From Bacteroidota bacterium (GTDB lineage Bacteria > Bacteroidota > Ignavibacteria > Ignavibacteriales > Ignavibacteriaceae), in NCBI GenBank assembly GCA_021777835.1, contig JAJYDC010000006.1, positions 90,163-154,162 on the forward strand: a stretch of 64,000 bases of DNA. The letters are read 5' to 3'. A program made the position numbers and the translations under genes. Shown one piece after another: positions 19,201-28,989 of this stretch; the stretch's first letter is position 1, and each line of letters begins with the position of its first letter. The notes below the pieces were generated by a model. That model ran no database searches and was not told the DNA's origin. It saw nothing but the letters and a program-made list of their open reading frames with translations.

Positions 19201-19831
19201 ACAAATTAAGAACTTGGGTCCTATAAACCTTCTTGCATATTCTGAATACGAAGAGGAGAAAGAAAGATTTGAATTCTTAAATAAGCAGCGAAATGATTTG
19301 ATTGAGTCCGAAAAGGATATTGTTAAAACTATTGAGGAAATTAATATCAACGCTCAAACTTTATTTATGGAAACATTTGAAAAGATAAGAACAAACTTCA
19401 TAAATATTTTTAGAGGATTATTTAACCCCGGAGATGAAGCAGACCTGCGTCTTGAAGAAAATGCGGATCCACTTGAGGGAAAAATTGAGATTATAGCAAA
19501 GCCTAAAGGAAAGAGACCAACATCTATAGAACTCCTTTCGGGAGGAGAAAAGACATTAACTGCTATTGCATTGTTGTTTGCAATATATTTAGTGAAACCG
19601 AGTCCATTTTGCATTTTAGATGAAATTGACGCTCCTTTAGACGATGCAAACATAGACCGTTTTACTAAGATAATTCATGATTTCAGCAAGGACACTCAGT
19701 TTATAGTAGTTACACACAATAAGCGCACTATGGAGGCTGCTAACACTCTATATGGGGTGACTATGCAAGAAGAAGGAATTTCAAAATTAGTAAGCGTTAG
19801 ATTTAATGAGGATTTAAGTTTTGTTTCATAA
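16238..19831 (+). CDS. smc: Chromosome segregation protein SMC
   Basis: Walker A [21 protein letters not shown], coiled coils, hinge, [40 protein letters not shown]; TTG start abutting upstream stop. Confidence 0.97.
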   Translation: [1197 protein letters not shown]

Positions 19832-21788
19832 CAAAGGAAAACTCGAGTCATTATTAACTGTGATTTTCATTTTTGTTTTAGCTCCAATATCCCTTTCTCA
19901 GTGGGTAAGTGATCCGTCTGAAAATACTTCGTTAGCAATTGAAACGGTAGATCCGATTAATATTTCCGCTGTAAGTGATGGAAATGACGGTGCATTTGTT
20001 TTTTGGCAGGATAATAAATTTGGCTTTCAGGATGAGATTTTTTTTTCGCACGTAGATGAAGGCGGTAGAATAAGCTTTAAAGCTGATGGTAAAAAAATAA
20101 TAGCACTATCCGGGCAAGAAGAAGATCCCATCAGCACGGCTAGTATTCACAATAGTGCTGTAGTAATCTGGAAAGACTTTACAAGGTCAAAAGAAGGAAA
20201 TTTGTTTGCTCAGAGAGTTAGGCGGAACGGTGCATTGATATGGACTAATAATGGCATTGAAGTTTCGACCGGGAAAGATGAAATAAGTGATTATTCTGCT
20301 AACTCGGATTTAGCCGGAAATACATTTATTTCTTATGTGTCCAAAGAACCCTCTATTACCGGTGATTATAAAATTGTTGTTAAGAAATTATCACCAGAAG
20401 GAAAAGAAGTTTTTAATCTTAATGGGGTAAGTCTAAATAAATCCAGAATTAAAAAAAATATGACTTCCGTAATTGCCGATAATGAGGGGGGGGTATTTGT
20501 ATTTTGGCTTGAAGTTATAAGTGAAAGAGTTATTCTTTTTGGTCAGCACATAAGTAGAGATGGTAAGGAGACTTGGAGCAATAAGCCAGTTGAAATTTCT
20601 AGTAAGGTGCACAACGTTCTAAACTATTTTATATCTAAAATCGGCACCTCTGTGTATGTTGCGTGGCAGATACAAAGAATGGATAGAGTAATTTATCACC
20701 AACTTATAAGTGACAAAGGAATTCCGCAGTGGATTCCCGGTGGTAAACTTATAACAAATCTTCGAGGAAACCAGGTTAATCCAGTTGCAGTTGAAGCAGA
20801 TTCTGCTATCGTGTTAAGTTGGACAAATGAGAATGGAAAAGACAAGGAAATATATTTACAAAAGTTTGATAGACATGGAAGGCCGATGTGGAAGAAATCA
20901 GGAATCCCGGTCACGAATTATAGAAGTATACAATTTGGTCAAAGACTTGTTGGCGATAGCAAGGGGGGGATAATACTTGCTTGGATTGACAGTAGAAATG
21001 ATTCAACTTATGCCGATATATATTCTCAACATATTGACAAAAACGGAAAGTTACTATGGAAACAACATGGATTAGCCGTGGCCACAAATTTTAATACTCC
21101 CAAGAGTTATTTGAACTTGGTCTCGGCTGGCGTAAGCGGAGCAATTGCGATTTTTAGGAACAGGCGAAATAGTACAAATAAGATTTATGTTCAAAAGATC
21201 TTTAGTGATGGAACTTATGTATCGCGAATTTCCAAGTTAAATGTCGGCGTACAAAATGATTCGATTGAAATTGCCTGGAATGTGGCAAATGACAGGACTA
21301 ACTCCGTATACAATATTGAGAGAGCCGTTGAATCTGATACTGGTTCAATGACGTGGAAAGATGTAGGCACAGTTCGTTCAACTGGAACAAAGGACAATAA
21401 TACATTCCAATATTTTGATATCCCAGATACAACGGGTACTCTTTACTATAGAATTCAACAAATAGACGGACTCGGTGATATTCAGCTATCTGATATTGCG
21501 AGAATTAATTATTTCGGAGAATCCTCGGATATTATTATTATGCAAAATTCACCTAATCCTTTTTCCGATTCAACTGAAATAAGTTTTTATTTACCCAAAA
21601 AGTCCCGGGTATCAATTGAATTTTATGATGGGCATGTTACCCTCATTAGACGAATTGAAGACAAGACATTTGCAGCAGGAGAAAATCATATTATGTTCTC
21701 TGCTATTGGATTAAAGCCAGGCATTTACTTTTACCGTTTTATGGCTGATGATTTTGTAGATGTAAAAAGAATGATAATTACTAATTGA
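19821..21788 (+). CDS. Secreted repeat protein with T9SS type A sorting domain
   Basis: N-term signal peptide; MQNSPNPFSDSTEISFYLPKKSRVSIEFYD...KPGIYFYRFMADDFVDVKRMIITN. Confidence 0.85.
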   Translation: MFHNKGKLESLLTVIFIFVLAPISLSQWVSDPSENTSLAIETVDPINISAVSDGNDGAFVFWQDNKFGFQDEIFFSHVDEGGRISFKADGKKIIALSGQEEDPISTASIHNSAVVIWKDFTRSKEGNLFAQRVRRNGALIWTNNGIEVSTGKDEISDYSANSDLAGNTFISYVSKEPSITGDYKIVVKKLSPEGKEVFNLNGVSLNKSRIKKNMTSVIADNEGGVFVFWLEVISERVILFGQHISRDGKETWSNKPVEISSKVHNVLNYFISKIGTSVYVAWQIQRMDRVIYHQLISDKGIPQWIPGGKLITNLRGNQVNPVAVEADSAIVLSWTNENGKDKEIYLQKFDRHGRPMWKKSGIPVTNYRSIQFGQRLVGDSKGGIILAWIDSRNDSTYADIYSQHIDKNGKLLWKQHGLAVATNFNTPKSYLNLVSAGVSGAIAIFRNRRNSTNKIYVQKIFSDGTYVSRISKLNVGVQNDSIEIAWNVANDRTNSVYNIERAVESDTGSMTWKDVGTVRSTGTKDNNTFQYFDIPDTTGTLYYRIQQIDGLGDIQLSDIARINYFGESSDIIIMQNSPNPFSDSTEISFYLPKKSRVSIEFYDGHVTLIRRIEDKTFAAGENHIMFSAIGLKPGIYFYRFMADDFVDVKRMIITN

Positions 21789-21790
21789 TT

Positions 21791-22513
21791 ATGATGGAGA
21801 AGATATTCAAAATATTTGTTGATTTCGATGGCACAATTTCAAAAGAAGATATCGGTGAATCAATTTTCAGAGAATTTGGAGACAAAGAAATAGTAAATTC
21901 AATTATTGCAAGATTATTGAATGATGAAATATCTGCAAAGGAATGTTGGTTATTATTGTGTAATTCAATCGAAGAAATTGATCCGGCTAAATTAGAAATT
22001 TTCATTGACAAATTGGAAATTGACACAACATTTAAAACTCTTGATAAATATTGCGCCAATAATAATATACAACTTATTGTACTTAGCGATGGTTTTGATT
22101 TTTATATTAATAGAATTTTTGAAAGAGAAAAATTAAATCATCTAACAGTTTATTCAAATAAACTCGAAATAGATGAAAATAATCATTTAATACCAGTATT
22201 TCCTTATTTTGATGCTAGTTGCTCAACGTCGGCAAATTGCAAAAGAAATCATATTATTAATCTTAGCAGTGATGATGACTTTACAGTTTTTATTGGTGAC
22301 GGTAATTCCGACAAATATCCGGTACAATTTTGTGATTTCATCTTTGCCAAAGAAGATTTGTTAAGATTCTGTGAATTAGAAAGAATAACTTATTTTCCTT
22401 ACAAGAATTTTGATGATGTCATCTTGAAGATTGAACAACTAAAGTCTAAAAAGAGATTAAAGAAACGACATCAAGCCGAACTGAAACGCAAAGAAATTTA
22501 TACAGCAGAATAA
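21791..22513 (+). CDS. HAD-IB / MtnX-like phosphatase
   Basis: KIFVDFDGTISKEDIGESIFREFGD...IQLIVLSDGFDFYI...VFIGDGNSDKYP; listed ORF starts at TTG 21785, likely ATG 21791/21794. Confidence 0.85.
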   Translation: MMEKIFKIFVDFDGTISKEDIGESIFREFGDKEIVNSIIARLLNDEISAKECWLLLCNSIEEIDPAKLEIFIDKLEIDTTFKTLDKYCANNNIQLIVLSDGFDFYINRIFEREKLNHLTVYSNKLEIDENNHLIPVFPYFDASCSTSANCKRNHIINLSSDDDFTVFIGDGNSDKYPVQFCDFIFAKEDLLRFCELERITYFPYKNFDDVILKIEQLKSKKRLKKRHQAELKRKEIYTAE

Positions 22514-22578
22514 CCCTATTATGGAACAATCAACCAAAAGAACTGAAAATAACATTTAATTATAGAAAAGAAAAGAAT

Positions 22579-23166
22579 ATGTCAAAAATTGCATCTAAAT
22601 TTTTCAAATACAGAAGCTATACTCCAATTCCTTTTTTATTGTTAATGTTTTTTTATGAAGATGCAAACATTTGGAGTTTAATTGCGGGCTTTATAATAGC
22701 ATTATGCGGCGAGTTTATTAGACTTTGGGGGGTAAGTTGGGCAGGAAGCGAAACTAGAACAACGGGCAGCGTTGGCGGAACATTTTTAGTCGTAAGTGGC
22801 CCGTTCGCCCGTGTTAGAAATCCCCTTTATGTCGGAAATATTCTAATGTATTTTGGTCTTGGAGTTATGTCATTCTCTATTTTTCCTTATCTACAGATTA
22901 TTGCATTACTTTTCTTTTTTGTCCAATATCATTTTATTATAAAAGAGGAGGAAGGCTATTTAAGTAAAACTTATGGGAAAGACTACCAGGACTATCTTGA
23001 AAATGTACCAAGGTTCATTCCAAGAATTACTCGTTACAAAACAAAAAACGTTGAACAGCCTCCTTTTGATTTTAGGGAAGGATTAAAATCTGAGAAAAGA
23101 ACATTGCAAGCATTCACTATTGTTTCCCTCACCATTTTCTTACTTTGGTTTTTTAGGAGAATGTAA
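22579..23166 (+). CDS. Isoprenylcysteine carboxyl methyltransferase-like / phospholipid methyltransferase family membrane protein
   Basis: GPFARVRNPLYVGNILMYFGLG...EEEGYLSKTYGKDYQDYLENVPRFIP. Confidence 0.87.
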   Translation: MSKIASKFFKYRSYTPIPFLLLMFFYEDANIWSLIAGFIIALCGEFIRLWGVSWAGSETRTTGSVGGTFLVVSGPFARVRNPLYVGNILMYFGLGVMSFSIFPYLQIIALLFFFVQYHFIIKEEEGYLSKTYGKDYQDYLENVPRFIPRITRYKTKNVEQPPFDFREGLKSEKRTLQAFTIVSLTIFLLWFFRRM

Positions 23167-23172
23167 AATTAG

Positions 23173-24318
23173 TTGAATAACCTCAATAAAAATATTTTAA
23201 TTATTGCTGGAGAGGATTCGGGTGATCTTCATGGCGCTTCTTTGATAAATGAACTGAAAAAGATAGATAATAATTTAAACTTTTTCGGTATTGGCGGCGA
23301 TAAAATGAAAGCTGCCGGAATGCACTTGATATATCATGTTAACAAAATGGCATTCCTTGGATTTGTTGAAGTCTTAAAACATCTACCATTTATTAGAAAA
23401 GTACAAAAAGATTTGATAGAGTATGTCAAAGAAAAGGATATTAAAACAGCCGTATTGATTGATTATCCCGGATTCAATTTGAGTATAGCGAAGAAATTGA
23501 AAAAACTAGATATTAAAATTGTTTATTATATTTCACCACAAATTTGGGCTTGGGGCGCTGGTAGGATAAAGAAGATTCGAAAAGTTATCGATAAGATGCT
23601 TGTTGTATTTCCATTTGAAGAAAATTTTTATAACCAAAGCGGAGTTAATGTTGAGTTTGTCGGACATCCTTTGTTGGAAAGGATAAAAGATTATAATTTT
23701 TTAACTAAAAACGAACTTTACCAAGAGTTTGGTCTTGAGAAGGACAAAGAGATTTTGCTTATACTTCCAGGTAGTCGCATACACGAAGTTGAAAAAATCC
23801 TTCCTGAAAGCATTAAAGCTGCAAAGAAAATAGCTGAAGAATTTAACTTGCAAATTGTGGTAGCATGTGCGCCAAATATTGATGATAATATATTTAAAAC
23901 TGCAAGAAACAATGATGAATTTAAGGTTGTAAAAGGATATACATACGATTTATTTAAATACTCGACTGTAGGGATTGTTAAGTCCGGCACTTCTACTTTA
24001 GAGGCTGCGTTATTTGAACTTCCAATTGTTATTGTATATAAAACAAGTTACTTAACATATTTAATCGGTAAAAGATTGATCCGGGTAGATAATATAGGAA
24101 TGGTAAATATTGTTGCCGAAGAAACAGTTGTACCCGAACTAATTCAAGAAAATGTGACACAAGAACGAGTATATGCAGAATTAAAAAAGATTTTATCAGA
24201 CAAAGAACTATTGCTTTCAATCAAGAAAAAATTATCAAGAATTAAGTCTAAGTTGGGCACAATTGGCGCGTCAAAAAGAGCTGCTAGTATTATCTACAGA
24301 TTTCTAAATGAAGCTTAA
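23173..24318 (+). CDS. lpxB: Lipid-A-disaccharide synthase
   Basis: ILIIAGEDSGDLHGASLI; FFGIGGDKMKAAGM; LIDYPGFNL; YYISPQIWAWG; LPGSRIHEVEKILP; VKSGTSTLEAAL. Confidence 0.97.
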   Translation: MNNLNKNILIIAGEDSGDLHGASLINELKKIDNNLNFFGIGGDKMKAAGMHLIYHVNKMAFLGFVEVLKHLPFIRKVQKDLIEYVKEKDIKTAVLIDYPGFNLSIAKKLKKLDIKIVYYISPQIWAWGAGRIKKIRKVIDKMLVVFPFEENFYNQSGVNVEFVGHPLLERIKDYNFLTKNELYQEFGLEKDKEILLILPGSRIHEVEKILPESIKAAKKIAEEFNLQIVVACAPNIDDNIFKTARNNDEFKVVKGYTYDLFKYSTVGIVKSGTSTLEAALFELPIVIVYKTSYLTYLIGKRLIRVDNIGMVNIVAEETVVPELIQENVTQERVYAELKKILSDKELLLSIKKKLSRIKSKLGTIGASKRAASIIYRFLNEA

Positions 24319-24967
24319 GCAGGCTCGACAGAATTTTTTAAGAATTATTGGGCATTATTTACTTCATTTTGCCATAAATGTTCTTTGTAAAAGTTTGAAA
24401 TTCAATTTCGCTAATAATAAAGCAATTGAAGAGATGGAAATGCAAAAGAAAAGTTTTGTCCTTGCCTTTTGGCATGGCAGTATGCTGCTACCCTGGTATT
24501 TATTCCGTAACATGAATTATACTGCGCTCACGAGTCAAAGCAAAGATGGAGATTTGTTGGCAAAAATTTTAAGGCAATGGAATTATAATGTTGTAAGAGG
24601 TTCGAGCAGCCAAGGTGGAAACGTGGCGTTAGGGATTTTAATTGATTTTGCGAAAAACAATCAATCAATTCTTTTAACTCCAGATGGACCGAGAGGCCCG
24701 ATTCACAAATTTAAGGCCGGAGCTGTAATAACAGCTAAGAAAAGTGGTTTACCGCTTATATTGGTGGCTGTTGGAATAAAACACAAAAAAATATTGAAAA
24801 GTTGGGATAAGTTTGAAATTCCCAAACTTTTTACAGAGGTAAATGTGTTCTTCTCTGATCCGATTTTTATTGATAAGAATTTGGACCACGATCAAATTTC
24901 CGAGGTAATTGCAAATTGTGAATTGCAGCTTAATGAGCTTCACGATGAGGCAAACAGTTTTATATGA
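24308..24967 (+). CDS. Lysophospholipid acyltransferase family protein (DUF374)
   Basis: SFVLAFWHGSMLLPWYLFR...TSQSKDGDLLAKILRQW...LTPDGPRGPIHKFKAGAVITAKKSGLP. Confidence 0.9.
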   Translation: MKLKQARQNFLRIIGHYLLHFAINVLCKSLKFNFANNKAIEEMEMQKKSFVLAFWHGSMLLPWYLFRNMNYTALTSQSKDGDLLAKILRQWNYNVVRGSSSQGGNVALGILIDFAKNNQSILLTPDGPRGPIHKFKAGAVITAKKSGLPLILVAVGIKHKKILKSWDKFEIPKLFTEVNVFFSDPIFIDKNLDHDQISEVIANCELQLNELHDEANSFI

Positions 24968-24991
24968 TAATTTGAATATATAATTGAAAAG

Positions 24992-26074
24992 ATGAAAGCC
25001 CTAAAAATTATATTGTTGCCATTGCTTCCTATCTATTTTGTAATAGTTAAGTTAAGAAATTATTTATTTGATAAGGATATTCTCAAGTGCCAAAAAGTAG
25101 GCGCACAAATTATTTCTGTCGGCAACCTTACAGTTGGCGGTTCTGGTAAGACTCCTATGGTAATTTACCTTTCAAATCTTGTTAAAAACGAAGGCGGGCA
25201 TGTAGGTGTGCTAAGCCGAGGTTATGGACGAAAATCTCGTGGTTACATTTTAGTTTCTCATGATGGAAGAATTCTAACGACGGTTGAGAACTGCGGTGAC
25301 GAAATGTTTCATACTGTTAAAGAAACAAATATACCAGCTGCTGTATCTGAAAATCGGGTAAACGGAGCAATCAGATTAATTAAAGAAACTGGCGTAGATA
25401 CAATAGTGCTTGATGATGCATTTCAACATCGCTGGATATACCGAGATATAAACATTCTTATATTTGAACAAAGATTTTTGCTGGACACTGGTTTTTTCAA
25501 TCAAAGTTTACTACCAGAAGGGCTCATGAGAGAATCGTTTGATTCGATTAAAAGAGCCGACTTAATAATCATCAATAGAAAATTTTCTGAAATTTCAAAT
25601 CTTCCGGATAAATTGAATAAATTTCTGAGGAAAGCAAAAGTATTCACCGCTTATTATGAAACTATTGGATTTGTTGATATAAAAAAACAAATTTTTTATA
25701 ATATACATGATTTTGAAGGACAAAAGAGTTTGGTAGTATCGGGGATTGCTAATCCATTTTCATTTATTAATGCGTTAAAACAAACGAAAGTCGATACTTT
25801 AAACCAAATTATTTTTAGAGATCATAAAAATTATACATTAAAAGAAGTTCAGAGAATTAGAAAAGAGTTTTATGATACAAATTCTCATTCAGTTGTCACA
25901 ACCGAAAAGGATGCTGTTAAGCTCTATAAGTTTTCAAAGGAACTTGACGATATTGATATATTTTTCTTGAAAATCCGAATTAAGTTGGATGAAGAACAAG
26001 AATTCAAAAAATATTTATTTAATAAACTAACAATAGAGAAAGAAAGAAATAGCTCAAGAAACAAGAAAAATTAA
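24992..26074 (+). CDS. lpxK: Tetraacyldisaccharide 4'-kinase
   Basis: VGNLTVGGSGKTPMVIYLS; LSRGYGRKSRGY; VLDDAFQHRWIYRDINIL. Confidence 0.95.
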   Translation: MKALKIILLPLLPIYFVIVKLRNYLFDKDILKCQKVGAQIISVGNLTVGGSGKTPMVIYLSNLVKNEGGHVGVLSRGYGRKSRGYILVSHDGRILTTVENCGDEMFHTVKETNIPAAVSENRVNGAIRLIKETGVDTIVLDDAFQHRWIYRDINILIFEQRFLLDTGFFNQSLLPEGLMRESFDSIKRADLIIINRKFSEISNLPDKLNKFLRKAKVFTAYYETIGFVDIKKQIFYNIHDFEGQKSLVVSGIANPFSFINALKQTKVDTLNQIIFRDHKNYTLKEVQRIRKEFYDTNSHSVVTTEKDAVKLYKFSKELDDIDIFFLKIRIKLDEEQEFKKYLFNKLTIEKERNSSRNKKN

Positions 26075-26122
26075 AAAACAGTATTTTCCGTATTATTCAA
26101 TCAATTTAAAGGATAAATAAAA

Positions 26123-28909
26123 ATGACTAAACAACAAAAATATGTTTACTTCTTTGGTAATAAAAAAGCCGAAGGCAAAGCAGATATGAAAAATCTTTTA
26201 GGAGGCAAGGGTGCTAATCTTGCCGAAATGGTAAACATTAGTTTGCCGGTTCCAGCAGGCTTCACAATTACTACTGAAGTTTGTACTTATTATTATGATA
26301 ATAAAAATAAATATCCTAAGGAACTGAAAGACCAAGTCATTTCTGCGTTAAAAAAAGTTGAGACTACAATGGGCGCAAAATTTGGCGACCCTTCTAATCC
26401 ACTCTTAGTCTCCGTTAGAAGCGGTGCAAGAGCTTCTATGCCAGGAATGATGGATACAATCCTTAACCTTGGATTAAATGATATAACAATTCAAGGAGTA
26501 ATTAAGAAAACTAACAACCCTCGATTTGCATACGATTCATACAGAAGATTCGTTCAAATGTACGGAGATGTAGTGCTTGGGCTAAAGCCGGTTGACAAGC
26601 ATGACGAAGATCCATTTGAAGTAATTCTTGAAAAGAAAAAACATGCTAATGGAGTTAAACTTGATACAGAATTAACAGCAGACCATCTGAAAGAATTAGT
26701 TGAAGAATTCAAAATAGCTATCAAAGAAAAAACGGGTTATGATTTTCCTAATGATCCAATGGAACAACTTTGGGGTGCAGTAGGTGCTGTATTCGGTTCA
26801 TGGATGAACGATAGAGCAATTGTTTATAGAAAATTAAATGGGATACCTGCGAGCTGGGGAACCGCTGTCAATGTTCAATCAATGGTGTTTGGAAATATGG
26901 GAGAGGATTCAGGAACCGGTGTTGCATTTACTCGTGATCCAGCGGCAGGCGATAATATTTTCTATGGAGAATATCTATTTAACGCTCAAGGCGAAGACGT
27001 CGTTGCTGGAATAAGAACCCCTCTTCCGATCGCAAAACTAAAGGAAGATGATCCTGTTATTTATAAACAACTTGACGGCATAAGAAAAACTCTTGAAAAA
27101 CATTATAAAGACATGATGGATATTGAGTTTACAATTCAACAGGGAAAGTTATGGATGCTACAGTGCCGTGTTGGAAAGAGAACTGGCTTTGCAGCAGTTA
27201 AAATGGCGGTTGATATGGTCAAAGAAAGATTAATTGAAAAAGAAGAAGCAATTAATCGAATTGAACCGAATCAGTTAAATCAATTGCTTCGTCCAATCTT
27301 TGATCTAGAACAAAAACGTAAATCAATTAATGCTGGTAATTTCCTTGCAAAAGGACTAAACGCCGGGCCTGGCGCTGCTTCAGGAAAAATTGCATTGAGT
27401 GCTCAAGATGCTGAAGAGATGGCTGCTAAGGGAGATAAAGTTATCCTCGTTCGAATTGAAACTTCTCCCGAAGACATTAAAGGAATGAACGCCTCGGAAG
27501 GTATTTTAACGGCACGCGGAGGTATGACTTCCCACGCTGCTTTAGTTGCACGCCAAATGGGCAAAGTTTGCGTTGCTGGCTGCGGAACATTAAAGATTAA
27601 TTATAAAGAAAGATCAGTCGGAGTAGAAGGAAAGGATCTTCTCCTTCACGAAGGCGATTATATCTCTATAGACGGAACAACCGGCGAAGTAATTTCGGGA
27701 AAGATCGAAACAAAGCCTTCGGAAGTCATTCAGGTTCTAATTAATAAAACACTCGATCCTAAAGATTCACCGGTTTATCAAACATATGCAAGCTTGATGA
27801 GTTGGGCAGATAAATTGAGAAAGCTGAACATTAGAACTAATGCAGACCAGCCGGATCAAGCCGCTAATGCCGTTGCCTTCGGAGCTGAAGGAATCGGACT
27901 TTGCCGCACCGAACATATGTTCTTTGGTGGAGACAGAATAATGGCTGTTAGAAAAATGATCGTTTCTGATACCGTTGAAGACAGAAAAGCAGCGCTTGCA
28001 GAACTTCTTCCACTTCAAAGAGAAGACTTCCATGGAATTTTTGAAGTTATGAAAGGTTTACCTACAACTATTAGGACGCTTGATCCTCCGCTTCACGAAT
28101 TTTTACCTCATGAAGAGAAGGAGCAAATTGAGCTTGCAAATGCATTAAATATCCCGCTAGAAAAATTGAAACAGAAAATCGACAACTTGCATGAATTCAA
28201 TCCTATGCTAGGTTTTAGAGGTTGCCGCCTTGGTATTTTTTACCCAGAAATAACGGAAATGCAAGCCCGTGCTATTATGGAAGCTGCTTGCGATGTAGCA
28301 GCGAAGGGTATAAAGGTTAAACCGGAAATCATGATTCCTCTTGTTAGCGATCTTAATGAATTTAAACTTCAGGAATCAATTGTAAGAAGAGTCGCTGAAG
28401 AGGTTATGAAGGAAAAAGGAAAGAAAATTAGCTACATGGTTGGAACAATGATCGAACTTCCTAGAGCTGCTATAACCGCCGATAAAATTGCACAACGTGC
28501 GGAATTTTTCAGCTTTGGAACGAATGATCTTACTCAAACGACATTTGGTCTTTCAAGAGATGACGCTGGAAAATTTCTTCCTCTTTATGTTCAAGATGAA
28601 ATTTTACCAAGTGATCCTTTTGAAGTTCTTGACCAAGAAGGTGTAGGACAACTTGTAAAAATGGGAACCGAAAGAGGTCGTTCAACACGTCCCGATCTCA
28701 AAGTTGGTATTTGTGGCGAGCATGGTGGCGAACCAGCTTCAGTTGAATTTTGTCACAGAACTGGTTTGAACTACGTAAGCTGTTCGCCGTTCAGAGTACC
28801 GATTGCAAGATTAGCCGCTGCGCGCGCAGTTGTAAAAGAGATGTCCCCAAAAACAACCAAAGCAAAGGTAAAGTCAGCTAAGAGAACAACTTCTTCAAAG
28901 AAGAAATAA
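26123..28909 (+). CDS. ppdK: Pyruvate, phosphate dikinase with Lys-rich C-terminal extension
   Basis: [79 protein letters not shown]. Confidence 0.97.
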   Translation: MTKQQKYVYFFGNKKAEGKADMKNLLGGKGANLAEMVNISLPVPAGFTITTEVCTYYYDNKNKYPKELKDQVISALKKVETTMGAKFGDPSNPLLVSVRSGARASMPGMMDTILNLGLNDITIQGVIKKTNNPRFAYDSYRRFVQMYGDVVLGLKPVDKHDEDPFEVILEKKKHANGVKLDTELTADHLKELVEEFKIAIKEKTGYDFPNDPMEQLWGAVGAVFGSWMNDRAIVYRKLNGIPASWGTAVNVQSMVFGNMGEDSGTGVAFTRDPAAGDNIFYGEYLFNAQGEDVVAGIRTPLPIAKLKEDDPVIYKQLDGIRKTLEKHYKDMMDIEFTIQQGKLWMLQCRVGKRTGFAAVKMAVDMVKERLIEKEEAINRIEPNQLNQLLRPIFDLEQKRKSINAGNFLAKGLNAGPGAASGKIALSAQDAEEMAAKGDKVILVRIETSPEDIKGMNASEGILTARGGMTSHAALVARQMGKVCVAGCGTLKINYKERSVGVEGKDLLLHEGDYISIDGTTGEVISGKIETKPSEVIQVLINKTLDPKDSPVYQTYASLMSWADKLRKLNIRTNADQPDQAANAVAFGAEGIGLCRTEHMFFGGDRIMAVRKMIVSDTVEDRKAALAELLPLQREDFHGIFEVMKGLPTTIRTLDPPLHEFLPHEEKEQIELANALNIPLEKLKQKIDNLHEFNPMLGFRGCRLGIFYPEITEMQARAIMEAACDVAAKGIKVKPEIMIPLVSDLNEFKLQESIVRRVAEEVMKEKGKKISYMVGTMIELPRAAITADKIAQRAEFFSFGTNDLTQTTFGLSRDDAGKFLPLYVQDEILPSDPFEVLDQEGVGQLVKMGTERGRSTRPDLKVGICGEHGGEPASVEFCHRTGLNYVSCSPFRVPIARLAAARAVVKEMSPKTTKAKVKSAKRTTSSKKK

Positions 28910-28919
28910 TTTATAACTA

Positions 28920-28958
28920 AATTCATGCGGAGGGAGTATGTTAAACTCCCTCCTTGAA
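28920..28958 (+). terminator. Terminator-like hairpin downstream of ppdK
   Basis: GGAGGGAGT (28929-28937) / ACTCCCTCC (28945-28953), flanked by partially complementary AATTCA/TTGAAT. Confidence 0.65.
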
Positions 28959-28989
28959 TTAACATTTAACTAAATAAAGGTAATGAAGA

